Origin: an uncultured Acidobacteriia bacterium
GTDB taxonomy: Bacteria > Acidobacteriota > Terriglobia > Bryobacterales > Bryobacteraceae
Direction: 5' to 3'
NCBI GenBank assembly: GCA_903875575.1
Contig: CAIQWJ010000028.1
Location: 62,001-126,000 of the forward strand
DNA length: 64,000 bases
Of the stretch, positions 26,051 to 34,651 are shown piece after piece. The notes under the pieces were generated by a model that worked only from the letters and a program-made list of their open reading frames with translations, ran no database searches and was not told the DNA's origin. The position numbers and the translations under genes were made by a program. Within the stretch, counting starts at the first letter, position 1, and every line of letters begins with the position of its first letter.

Positions 26051-27487
26051 CTACAGGCGGTCGTAAAGCTCGGAATAAGCGCGCGCCGAAGGTGCCCAGG
26101 AGAAATCTTTGTTCATGCCACGCACCATCCGCGCCCGCCAGGCGTCGCGATCTTCCCACGCCAGGGCGGCATTGCGAATCGTACTCAGCAATGCAATTCC
26201 ATTGTAATCGGCGAACTTGAATCCGGTGGAATCGTCGATAGTATCGTCCAGTCCACCGGTGGCCCGCACCACCGGCACCGTGCCGTATTTCAGGCTGTAA
26301 ATCTGGTTCAGCCCGCAGGGCTCGTAGTGGCTTGGCATCAGGAACATGTCGCTGCCCGCCTCAATCTGGTGCGCCAAAGCGTCGTTAAAGCCCAGCCGGA
26401 GGGCCACCTTATCGGGGAACTCGGCGCAGAGGCTGCGGAAAAGATCTTCATAACGCGCCTCGCCGTTGCCGAGCGCGACCAGGCCGACATCCCACTGGAA
26501 GACTTCCCGGGCGATTTCGCCGATGAGGTCGAAGCCCTTCTGCCCGGCGAAACGGGACACGATGCCGAAGACGGGGCGGTCAATCAGCCTCTCCGGCAGG
26601 CCCATTTCCTGCAGCAGTGCGCGTTTGCATTCCCGCTTACCATTCAGATCTTCCGGAGTGTAGTGGGCCGGCAGATACTTATCGGTCGCGGGATTCCAGC
26701 GCTCGTAATCGACTCCGTTGAGAATTCCGCTCAGTACGGCCTTTCGTTCCCGGAGCAGTCCATCGAGGCCGAAGCCGTACTCCGGGGTCTGGATCTCCTC
26801 GGCATACTTGCGGCTGACGGTATTGAGGGCATCGGAAAAGACCATCCCGGCTTTCAGGAAGTTCAACTGGCCCCAGAATTCGAGCTGAGACGGATTGAAA
26901 AGGTGGCGGCCGAGGCCAAGGTCGTCCAGCATGGCGGCCGGGAAAAGCCCCTGGTAGCCAAGATTATGAATCGTAAGCAGAGTCTTTGCGGCGGCAAACT
27001 CGGGGTCATAGGAAAAATGCTCACGCAGATAAACGGGCAGAAGGCCGGCCTGCCAGTCGTGGCCATGGAAGACGTCGGCGGGGAAGAGCCGGCGGGAGAT
27101 CTCCAGGGCTGCGCGGGCCAGAAGGGCAAACCGACGGTGGTTGTCACCAAATTCCCCATGTGTATCCCCATAAAGACCTTCCCTGCCGTAGAGCGCGGCG
27201 TTCTCAATGAAATAGTGGGTAACGGAGCCCGGCCCGAAGGTCGCCGTCATGCTCCAGACGGCGACGTCGATGGTGCCGGGTCCCATGGGGACCGGCAACA
27301 CGTCGATCACGCGGGTGGCCGGGGCGTCGGCCGCGTGCATGTAGCGGGGCAGGACGACCGCTACCTGGTGGCCAAGCGCCGCCAGGGCCTGGGGCAGCGC
27401 CCCCAGGACGTCAGCCAACCCGCCGCTCCGCGCCCAGGGGCTGACTTCGGAAGATACCATCATGACTCGTTCGCGTTGAATTGCCAT
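26051..27487 (-). CDS. glgA: glycogen synthase, GT5
   Basis: Transfers glucose from ADP-glucose to alpha-1,4-glucan; cytosolic, 478 residues, the usual GlgA length. GT-B fold motifs include the N-terminal 'VSSEVSPWARSGGLADVLG' and the C-terminal 'SHYEPCGLNQIYSLKYGTVP' with 'RATGGLDDTI'. In E. coli GlgA the N-terminal loop is K-x-G-G and its Lys contacts ADP-glucose; here it is Arg (R-S-G-G), a conservative but notable change. The ATG at 27487 is the first in frame. It precedes trxA on the same strand; no other glycogen genes are adjacent. Confidence 0.93.
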   Translation of the reverse strand: MAIQRERVMMVSSEVSPWARSGGLADVLGALPQALAALGHQVAVVLPRYMHAADAPATRVIDVLPVPMGPGTIDVAVWSMTATFGPGSVTHYFIENAALYGREGLYGDTHGEFGDNHRRFALLARAALEISRRLFPADVFHGHDWQAGLLPVYLREHFSYDPEFAAAKTLLTIHNLGYQGLFPAAMLDDLGLGRHLFNPSQLEFWGQLNFLKAGMVFSDALNTVSRKYAEEIQTPEYGFGLDGLLRERKAVLSGILNGVDYERWNPATDKYLPAHYTPEDLNGKRECKRALLQEMGLPERLIDRPVFGIVSRFAGQKGFDLIGEIAREVFQWDVGLVALGNGEARYEDLFRSLCAEFPDKVALRLGFNDALAHQIEAGSDMFLMPSHYEPCGLNQIYSLKYGTVPVVRATGGLDDTIDDSTGFKFADYNGIALLSTIRNAALAWEDRDAWRARMVRGMNKDFSWAPSARAYSELYDRL

Positions 27488-27528
27488 CTGTAACTTAATG
27501 GTAGACTTGAGGACATCCAGGCGGAAGA

Positions 27529-29067
27529 GTGTTGACGCATTTTCTTACTTTTTTTAGGCGCGCGCAACGGACACGATCGGCCTGCGCGGTTGTCACCCTC
27601 GTTTTATCAGTGGCCTCCGTGCGTCTGCACGCCGCCGAAACTCTGCATCTCGATTCCAACGAAACCATCTTCTACGTCATGACCGCGATCAACGCGGCTG
27701 GCTATGACGAAGGGCTGAATCTGCCGGACGCCAACCCTCTGCGGAAGCAGATCCGCGACTACCTGGCGACCCAGCGGATCACCGTATTACCCGAGTTGAA
27801 GCTCTACTTCCGGCACCACATGCAGAAGACCGCGGTTCAGGATGTCTCGCAGTTCCTCTGGTGGTCAGTTGCCGTAACAGGAGCCCCGGATTTCGCCTGG
27901 AAAGGCCGCGATGTCGAGGTGCCGCCGGCAGCGATTGCGCTCGACGGTTTCCAGCCCCTGATGGCCGATTTCTATCGCCAGGCGAATCTGGCCGAACTCT
28001 GGAAAAAGGTTCAGCCCGCCTACGAGAAAGAGCTGGCACGCTACCATGCTCCTATTCTGGGTATGACGCAGGCCGTGGACGCTTATCTGCGGGTTGGCAC
28101 CAACGATTACCCGGAGCGCCATTACCACGCCATTGTGGAACTGATGATCCAGCCGCAGATTGTACAGATGCTCAATAACGCGGATGACGAGTACGTCGTC
28201 ATTTCACCCTCCGAGCAGCCGAAAATGTACGATATCCGGCACTCCTATTTGCACTTCCAGATCGACCCCGTCATGATCCGGTACGGCAAGGAACTTCAGT
28301 TGAAGCAATCGATGCTCGATCTGGTGCAGAATACGCCGCTGGACGATGGCTACAAGAACAATTTCGAACTGCTCGCTACCGAGAGCCTGATTAAGGCAGT
28401 GGAAGGCCGCCTGGATAAGAACATCAATGCCATCGACATGGCGACGCGCCAGGGCTATATTATGACGCCGTTTTTCGCCGAGCAACTGCCCGGCTTCGAA
28501 AAGGCCCAGCAGGGGCTGCGCTACTACGCGGACGTCATGATCAACGCCATCGACCTGAAGGCCGAATCGGAACGCATTTCCACCGTGAAGTTCGATGGCG
28601 GGCAGTTGCAACGCCTGGCGAAAAAAGTAGTCGTGGCTGGGCCGGAACTTTCGCCCGCCGGCAAGACTCTGGAGAAGGCGGAAGACCTTTACGCCGCACG
28701 CGCGGCAGCACCGGGTAATCTGGAAGAAGCGAAAACTCTGTTTACGAAGGCCTTAGACCAGAAAGGCGAACCGGCCGAGCGCGCACAGGCGTGGTACGGG
28801 CTGGCGCGCATCACAGTTCTGGACAACAAGGCTTCCGTGGCGATTCAGTTGTTCCAGAAGACGCTGGAATCGTCTCCGGACGATTTTACGCGGGCATGGG
28901 CCAACCTGTACCTGGCCCGTCTGGCGAAGGCGCAAAAAGATTTGACCCTGGCCGTGAAGTATTACCAGGACGCACTGGCCGTGAACGGTGCATCGGAAAA
29001 GGCGAAACAAGCCGCAAGCAGCGAGTTACAGGAAATATCTAAAAATCAGGAGAAGCAAAAACAATGA
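27529..29067 (+). CDS. exported protein with C-terminal TPR-like region, function unknown
   Basis: 512 residues with a GTG start at 27529 and a long signal peptide (hydrophobic core 'VVTLVLSVASVRLHAAE'). The middle (about 40-360) is a helical domain I do not recognise ('NETIFYVMTAINAAGYDEG', 'YVVISPSEQPKMYDI'), followed by tetratricopeptide-like repeats (about 385-500, 'AWYGLARITVLDNKASVAIQ', 'AWANLYLARLAKAQKDLTLA'). It overlaps the next TPR gene by ATGA, so the two form an operon and may work together at the cell envelope. It is divergent from glgA across 41 bp. Confidence 0.75.
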   Translation: MLTHFLTFFRRAQRTRSACAVVTLVLSVASVRLHAAETLHLDSNETIFYVMTAINAAGYDEGLNLPDANPLRKQIRDYLATQRITVLPELKLYFRHHMQKTAVQDVSQFLWWSVAVTGAPDFAWKGRDVEVPPAAIALDGFQPLMADFYRQANLAELWKKVQPAYEKELARYHAPILGMTQAVDAYLRVGTNDYPERHYHAIVELMIQPQIVQMLNNADDEYVVISPSEQPKMYDIRHSYLHFQIDPVMIRYGKELQLKQSMLDLVQNTPLDDGYKNNFELLATESLIKAVEGRLDKNINAIDMATRQGYIMTPFFAEQLPGFEKAQQGLRYYADVMINAIDLKAESERISTVKFDGGQLQRLAKKVVVAGPELSPAGKTLEKAEDLYAARAAAPGNLEEAKTLFTKALDQKGEPAERAQAWYGLARITVLDNKASVAIQLFQKTLESSPDDFTRAWANLYLARLAKAQKDLTLAVKYYQDALAVNGASEKAKQAASSELQEISKNQEKQKQ

Positions 29068-29843
29068 GGCGTATCGCCATTTTAACCATCGCGCTGGCCA
29101 TCCCGGCATTCTGCCAGACGGCACCGGCACCAGCGGCGGGGGCAACCCCCGCGGCGGCGGCCGACCAGGGTCCGAAGCCGAAGACCAAAGAAGAGAACGA
29201 CGCTCTGCTCGCCATCGGTGGCGCCAAGGATCCGGATTCGCAGATCAAGGCCTCCGAGGAGTTTCTCTCAAAGTTCCCGGATACCGATTACAAAGCTCAG
29301 ATGCTTTTTCTGCAGGCCAATGCCTACCACATGAAAAAGGACGAGCCGAAAGCCATTGTGGCCGGCGAGAAGTCGCTCGACGTGAACCCGAAGGATTATG
29401 AGACGCTGCTGCTCATGTCGGAGATCTATTCGCGCACCACGCGGTCCACAGATCTCGACATGGATGATCGCCTGGCGAAATCCGACAAGTACGCGAATAC
29501 AGCGATGGCGGAACTGAAGACCGCCGCCAAGCCGAATGCCTCGATCAGCGATGCAGAGTGGGCCGGTGTGAAGCAGGGCGAGACGCAGCGTGCATACATG
29601 GCACTGGGCTTCTCGGCATTGCTCCGTAAGAAGTATGACGACGCGAAGACGAATTTCCAGAAGGGAATCGACCTCTATCCGGATCCGCTCGACATGCTCT
29701 ATATTGAGCGCGCCTACACCACGGCGAAGCGCTACGATGACGCGCTGGCGTGGATCGACAAGGCCATCGGCGCGCAGGGCGTAACCGACCAGGTGAAGAA
29801 GATCGCCGAAGACGACAAAACCCGCGTTCAGAAGATGAAGTAG
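29064..29843 (+). CDS. exported tetratricopeptide-repeat protein
   Basis: 259 residues with signal peptide 'MRRIAILTIALAIPAFCQ' and an Ala/Pro-rich linker. The helical body contains TPR units ('AQMLFLQANAYHMKKDEPKA', 'RAYMALGFSALLRKKYDDAK', 'MLYIERAYTTAKRYDDALAW'). Its ATG overlaps the TGA of the upstream gene by 4 nt (ATGA), indicating translational coupling. Probably a periplasmic scaffold; the partner is unknown, with the upstream protein the first candidate. Confidence 0.82.
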   Translation: MRRIAILTIALAIPAFCQTAPAPAAGATPAAAADQGPKPKTKEENDALLAIGGAKDPDSQIKASEEFLSKFPDTDYKAQMLFLQANAYHMKKDEPKAIVAGEKSLDVNPKDYETLLLMSEIYSRTTRSTDLDMDDRLAKSDKYANTAMAELKTAAKPNASISDAEWAGVKQGETQRAYMALGFSALLRKKYDDAKTNFQKGIDLYPDPLDMLYIERAYTTAKRYDDALAWIDKAIGAQGVTDQVKKIAEDDKTRVQKMK

Positions 29844-29906
29844 TTGTTTTAAATACCCTCCGTTATTGATGCAAACAGCGCGCCGGTCCCGGGTTTGACA
29901 AGAGCG

Positions 29907-30647
29907 ATGACGCCAAACCTGGACGAACTCGAACAGTCTCTCGGCTACACATTCCGGGACCGCGCGCTTTTGCATCGGGCACTCACCCACAGCTCCAAAG
30001 CAAACGAATCTCTCGCCGCCGATGGCAGCGGGCGCGTCGAACTGCGTCTGGACAACAACCGCGCGGACAACGAGCGGCTGGAGTTTCTGGGAGATTCCAT
30101 CCTCGGCTGGCTGGTCAGCGAATGGCTCTTCACCCGCTTTCCCCAGTTCTCCGAAGGACAACTTTCCCTCCTCAAGAATCATCTGGTGAGCGCGAATCAC
30201 CTGCTGGCGGCCTCGCATCGTCTGGACCTCGGTCGACACCTGCAACTGGGCCGCGGCGAAGAGACAGCTGGCGGACGGTCTAAGCAGCGGCTACTGGTGA
30301 ACGCGTTTGAAGCCGTGCTCGCGGCAGTGTATCTGGATGGCGGGGTGGAGGCGGCGCGGACGCTGATTGTCGGCCACACGATCCCGACCGAAGATGAACT
30401 GGCCGAATTGGCCGGTGCCGGACCGCCCCGCGATTACCGGGCGGAACTGGACCGCCTGGCGCGCGACAGGGCGCTTCCACGCCCCGAGTACCAACTGGTT
30501 GGGGAAAATGGTCCTGGTCACGCAAGGACTTTCCTGGTGGAGGTCCGGCTGGGTGCGGAGCTGAAGGCGACGGCCGAAGGGACTTCGAAGAAGACGGCTT
30601 CGCACAACGCGGCACAGCAGATCTGCGAACGACTGCGGCCAGCGTAA
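29907..30647 (+). CDS. rnc: ribonuclease III
   Basis: Double-strand RNA endonuclease, 246 residues from ATG 29907 (a TTG at 29895 is also in frame). The catalytic signature 'NERLEFLGDSILGWLV' is near residue 55, the second acidic site is 'NAFEAVLAAVYLDGG', and a dsRBD follows at the C-terminus ('RDYRAELDRLARDRA' to 'TSKKTASHNAAQQICERL'). A slightly expanded loop after the first helix ('VELRLDNNRADNERL') is present. It lies 64 bp after the TPR gene. RNase III is relevant to the structured RNAs at 43.5-44.2 kb, where sense-antisense duplexes are possible. Confidence 0.96.
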   Translation: MTPNLDELEQSLGYTFRDRALLHRALTHSSKANESLAADGSGRVELRLDNNRADNERLEFLGDSILGWLVSEWLFTRFPQFSEGQLSLLKNHLVSANHLLAASHRLDLGRHLQLGRGEETAGGRSKQRLLVNAFEAVLAAVYLDGGVEAARTLIVGHTIPTEDELAELAGAGPPRDYRAELDRLARDRALPRPEYQLVGENGPGHARTFLVEVRLGAELKATAEGTSKKTASHNAAQQICERLRPA

Positions 30648-31061
30648 GACGGCTCTTACAAATCGAAGCCGATTTGTGCCACCGTGCGGCCCGCGGCAGA
30701 AAGCCTCTTTGACGAAAATCATAGACGTAAGCGCCTCCTGTTAATTCGTTATCGGGAGGCGGAAGGGCGCAGGCCAAAGGCCCGCTCGACACAGATCAAA
30801 AACTACTGATCCTGCATTGTGGGTATGACGTCCAGCCAACTCGCTGGCTGCCGCGCACTTCGCCACCGCCCACGCCGTCTGCTGTTCAGAAGTCGCCACG
30901 CCTGCCAATCAATGCCGCGTGGCACGAGTGCCTCGAGACGCTCAGGAAACGGCGGAGTCGAGCTTCGCTCGACCGGTCGGTTGGAAACCTGCCCCACAAA
31001 CATTTGGATGCACCTGGCCGGTGATGGTGGAGCCTTGATTTATTGCAGAAGCCTTGCAGCC
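30648..31061. repeat. gene-free spacer with REP-like hairpin
   Basis: No convincing gene is seen in this spacer between rnc and the terminator at 31062. It contains a 7-bp hairpin GTCGAGC-TTC-GCTCGAC (30957-30973), next to a motif that on the minus strand would read 'VGQVSNRPVERSS', a type of intergenic coding-like sequence I associate with dispersed repeats in Acidobacteriota and Planctomycetes. Without a genome-wide comparison the repeat call is tentative. Confidence 0.35.
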
Positions 31062-31098
31062 AAAAAGGGCCGCCACGCAAATGCGTGGCGGCCCTTTT
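31062..31098. terminator. bidirectional intrinsic terminator
   Basis: GGGCCGCCACGC (31067-31078) and GCGTGGCGGCCC (31083-31094) form a perfect 12-bp stem with loop AAAT, flanked by A5 and T4. On the minus strand the T-run directly follows the stem, 22 bp after the stop of the TonB-dependent receptor gene, so it should end that transcript; it could also stop read-through from rnc. Confidence 0.85.
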
Positions 31099-31119
31099 CG
31101 GCTTACTGCTGTGGAGCAA

Positions 31120-34100
31120 CTAGAACGAGAAGCGACCCGACAACTGAATCTGTCTTGCACCGTACAGGTTATTGTTGCTGGACGTCGGCGCAAAGAAGGC
31201 CGGGTTAGCCGTCAGCGTCGTGCCGCTGAGATTGTATTCTGTCGAGTTCACCGAGGTGAAATTCGTGAAGTTGAAGAGATTGAACGCTTCCGCACGGAAG
31301 GCGAACTTGTACTTCTCTTTGATCACGAAATCGCGGGCGATACGGAAATCCACCGTCGTCAGGCCAGGACCGGTATAGCTGTTGCGCGCCTCACCCGGGA
31401 AACGGGAAGCCGATAACGCCGTACCGGAGTTATTGACCACGGCACCCGTCAGACCACCGGCGGGTCCGCCGGAAGCCGAACCGTTGATTGTGCCCGTGAG
31501 AGCCTGTCCCGTTGCGATGGTCACGATGCCGGAGAAGTTGAAGCCATCCAGAATCGCGCGGGCTGCCTTGTTCTGCAGCTTGCTCGTCATCTGCGGCTTC
31601 CACACCGCATTGCTCACGAAACGCTGACGCTGATCCAGATCCGAACGCGCATATTCTGCCTTCAAATTGTAAGGATCGAGCGGCGAATCCGTGCCGTTGA
31701 ACGTACCGAACTGGCCGGGAACCTGACCACCGTCGGTGGCCTTGGCGAGCGTGTAGTTCGCCGTAAACGCCAGACCGTGGCTCATCGGCCGGTTGAAGCT
31801 GATCACCAGGCTGTTATACCACGAGTTCACCGAGCTGAAACCGGTCAGGACCGGACCCGTCGGATCAATGCGGCTCGTGTAGAACGGCACCGTCAGGCTG
31901 CTGCTGGCACCTGCCGGGCTCACCACCGTGAAGGTTTTCGTCGTCGTGCTCGGCGCAATGTTCGTATCGATAAAGATCGGCAGGTGCAGAGCCCGGCTGA
32001 AGATGTAGGAGAACGTCACGCTGCTGCGCCCCGGAATCTGGCGCTCCATCGAGACTTCGCCTTCATGAACCAGCGGGTTAACCCAGTCGGGGGACTGACC
32101 GCGCGAGGTCTGCGTCGCCGAGGGAGGCGCAAAAGGCACCACCTTCGGAGTCAGAGCGCCCGCAAACGGAGCCACCGGCGCGCCGCCCGGAGGCGTGAAA
32201 ATCAGGTTGGGGAACGAAAGCGTGGGGCAGGTCGTCGGATTGCAGTTAAACGTCTGCTGAATCACGCCGTTTTCCACGCGCGTTGCGTAATACGTGCTGT
32301 TGGAAGTCTTGCCGTAGAAGATACCGTAACCCGCACGCACAACCATGCCGCCCGGAGCCGTCCAGGCCAGACCGAGACGCGGAGCGAAGTTGTTCTTGTC
32401 GATATTGATCGTCGAAGTGTACAGCTTCGTCAGACGAGTGGCCCCGTTCGGCAGCGACGGCTGCGGAATCAGCTGGATGTCATAGCGAACGCCCAGATTC
32501 AGGGTCAGGTTCGAACGAACCTTCCAGGTGTCTTCCACAAACCCGTCGTAATCTTTGTCTTTGAAATCGTCCTTGCCGACGCCGGTGACGGGATCGGTCA
32601 CCTGAACGAAGGTATTGAAATGGCGTCCCGTGAGATTGTCGCCAAGGTTGGTGCCGGTGACATCCGCAACCCAGTTGGTGAAGGCCGAGGTGCCGGAGTA
32701 GCTGTAAACGCCACCGCCCTGGAACAGGTTGATCAGGAGTTCGTGAATGATGTTGATGTCATAGCCGATCTTGACCATATGACGGCCTTTGGAGAATGAG
32801 AATGTGTCCGACGTCTGCACGCGGTGTTCATCCGGGAAGGCTGGGCGGGGCAGTGCGTTCGGCAGGCCGTAACCCGTCACGTTGGCGACGGAAACACTTG
32901 GACCCGTCGAATTCGCCTTGATGATTTCCAGATCGCGCGACCACTGGAAGCGGAAATTGTTGATCATCGTCGGGCTGAGCGTCGAATTCCAGTTGCCCAC
33001 CAGGAAGCGCTCATGCGTGATCGCCGCACCGTTGGTTGTGATGGAACTGTTGTTCGACGTAATCGCCGTGCTGTACGAATTGGGACCGCGGAAGTTGTCG
33101 AAGTCGAACGACAGGTTCACACGGTTGCGCGCATTGACCTGATAGTCCAGCTTGCCGAAACCGACATCCTGATTCTGGAAGCGCGGGTAAGACCCGAGCA
33201 GACCGGCCGCGTAAGCGTTCGCCGCCGCGCAGGTTGCCGCGGGAATCGCCGCGTTCGTGCACGCCACCGGGAAGGTCGCGCTGCTCGTATAGGAAATAGG
33301 GAACACCTTGCGGGATCCGTCATAGGTCATGAAGAAGAACAGCTTGTCTTTGATCAGACGGCCGCCAAAGCTGCCGCCGAACTGATTCTGCTGGTGTACC
33401 GGCTGCGTGTAAATCCCTTTCGACTTCTGCAGCGAATCGAGCGCATTCCACTTCGGATTCCGAACATAAGAAAAAAGATCGCCGTGGTACGCGTTGGTGC
33501 CGGACTTCGTGACCGCATTCACCACGCCGCCGGCCGACTGGCCGAGTTCCGCGCTGTAATTGCTCGACGCAACCCGATACTCCTGAATCGAATCCATGCT
33601 GTAAACGTAAGGCACCGTGGTGCGGCCCTTCGCTTCAGAGAAAAACGCCTGATTGTTGTTGGCACCGTCCACCGAGGTCGAGTTGTACAGGCCGGAGATG
33701 CCGCGGTATGAAATCAGACCGTTGCCGCCATCACCCGTCACGTTCGCCGTGTTCAGCGCAAACGTTTCCCAGCGACGGCCGGCCAGAGGCAGTTCTTCAA
33801 TCACAGCCGCACTCACCATCTGCGATACGTCCGTCTTATCGGTATCCACAATCGGAGTGTCAGCCGTCACCGAAATCGTCTCGGTGCTGGTCTGGACGGC
33901 CATCGCGAAGTCGACGGTCAGTGTGCGGCCCACTTCGAGGAGCAAACCCTTGCGTTCCTGCTTGCCGAAACCAGACCGCGAAACCGACACAGTGTAGGTG
34001 CCAGGCGGCAGAAAGGGAGCAGAATAAATACCGGCTTCGTTCGACGCCGCAGTACGGCTCGCGCTCGTCCCTGCGTTCGTAACTACAACCGTGGCACCGG

Positions 34101-34251
34101 GGACAACCGCGCCCGAGGCGTCTTTAAGAGTTCCGGTGATAGTGCCGGAGCCGGACTGAGCGAACATCGCCGCAGCCACGCATAGGAGCAGAACCACCGT
34201 ACGAAAACATCTTTCGGAAAGTTTTTGGAAATGTAAAAAAGAAGATCCCAT
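31120..34251 (-). CDS. TonB-dependent receptor, OAR-like, with N-terminal carboxypeptidase-regulatory domain
   Basis: 1043-residue outer-membrane protein. After the signal peptide (ends near 'AAAMFAQ', residue 32) comes a CarboxypepD_reg-like beta-sandwich (about 35-120: 'TITGTLKDASGAVVPGATVV' with 'GIYSAPFLPPGTYTVSV'), then a plug-like region ('SAAVIEELPLAGRRWETFA', 'SVDGANNNQAFFSEAKG') and a long beta-barrel ending 'YGARQIQLSGRFSF' with C-terminal Phe. This is the large OAR-type receptor expanded in Bryobacterales and other Acidobacteriota. The ligand is unknown; oligosaccharides or peptides are usual guesses. It is divergent from a second receptor across 400 bp and followed by a strong terminator. 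Confidence 0.92.
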   Translation of the reverse strand: MGSSFLHFQKLSERCFRTVVLLLCVAAAMFAQSGSGTITGTLKDASGAVVPGATVVVTNAGTSASRTAASNEAGIYSAPFLPPGTYTVSVSRSGFGKQERKGLLLEVGRTLTVDFAMAVQTSTETISVTADTPIVDTDKTDVSQMVSAAVIEELPLAGRRWETFALNTANVTGDGGNGLISYRGISGLYNSTSVDGANNNQAFFSEAKGRTTVPYVYSMDSIQEYRVASSNYSAELGQSAGGVVNAVTKSGTNAYHGDLFSYVRNPKWNALDSLQKSKGIYTQPVHQQNQFGGSFGGRLIKDKLFFFMTYDGSRKVFPISYTSSATFPVACTNAAIPAATCAAANAYAAGLLGSYPRFQNQDVGFGKLDYQVNARNRVNLSFDFDNFRGPNSYSTAITSNNSSITTNGAAITHERFLVGNWNSTLSPTMINNFRFQWSRDLEIIKANSTGPSVSVANVTGYGLPNALPRPAFPDEHRVQTSDTFSFSKGRHMVKIGYDINIIHELLINLFQGGGVYSYSGTSAFTNWVADVTGTNLGDNLTGRHFNTFVQVTDPVTGVGKDDFKDKDYDGFVEDTWKVRSNLTLNLGVRYDIQLIPQPSLPNGATRLTKLYTSTINIDKNNFAPRLGLAWTAPGGMVVRAGYGIFYGKTSNSTYYATRVENGVIQQTFNCNPTTCPTLSFPNLIFTPPGGAPVAPFAGALTPKVVPFAPPSATQTSRGQSPDWVNPLVHEGEVSMERQIPGRSSVTFSYIFSRALHLPIFIDTNIAPSTTTKTFTVVSPAGASSSLTVPFYTSRIDPTGPVLTGFSSVNSWYNSLVISFNRPMSHGLAFTANYTLAKATDGGQVPGQFGTFNGTDSPLDPYNLKAEYARSDLDQRQRFVSNAVWKPQMTSKLQNKAARAILDGFNFSGIVTIATGQALTGTINGSASGGPAGGLTGAVVNNSGTALSASRFPGEARNSYTGPGLTTVDFRIARDFVIKEKYKFAFRAEAFNLFNFTNFTSVNSTEYNLSGTTLTANPAFFAPTSSNNNLYGARQIQLSGRFSF

Positions 34252-34651
34252 ACCTCCATGGTAACCGGGAAATATCGCAATCCAACTAATACAGCGTGAC
34301 GTTACGATTTTTTAATCCACTACTGCGGTAGTCGCCATAGAAGTTCGTGTTTTGGCGCATCAAAATCGTGAATAGTGGGGCATGTCACACAGCCCCATGT
34401 ATATATTTATCAATATTTTACGCGCTTCGTGCCGACTGGCTCCCCGCAGGTCCGGGGAGCACAGGATTAATATTAGGTAACAATCATTTTTGTCACGTTC
34501 CATTGATTGTTTTGACACCAAGTTGGGCTTATCATAGCTGTTTGGCCGTTTCGCTTCATCGCAGCACCACTTTGCGGTGGGCAAGCGTTCATGAGCACCT
34601 TTTGGAAGAAGGTCTTCCGGGGGCTGCCACTACCACTTCAGGGAGCAACAG
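34252..34651. promoter_or_regulatory. 400-bp divergent promoter region between two TonB-dependent receptors
   Basis: No gene is seen. The region is markedly AT-richer than its surroundings, holding 'TATATATTTATCAATATT' around 34400. It has an 8-bp hairpin GCTCCCCG-CAGGTC-CGGGGAGC (34439-34460) without a T-run. A GGAG precedes the ATG at 34652. It presumably carries promoters for both receptors; individual -35/-10 boxes could not be fixed with confidence. Confidence 0.5.

Noticed and set aside
30803-31003. 66-codon minus-strand ORF after rnc
   Set aside because: No SD, overlaps a hairpin and reads like a known type of repeat-derived translation rather than a protein.
31777-33711. Two long plus-strand frames inside the first TonB-dependent receptor
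   Set aside because: Antisense shadows, Arg-rich and motif-free; the receptor reads from signal peptide to terminal Phe.
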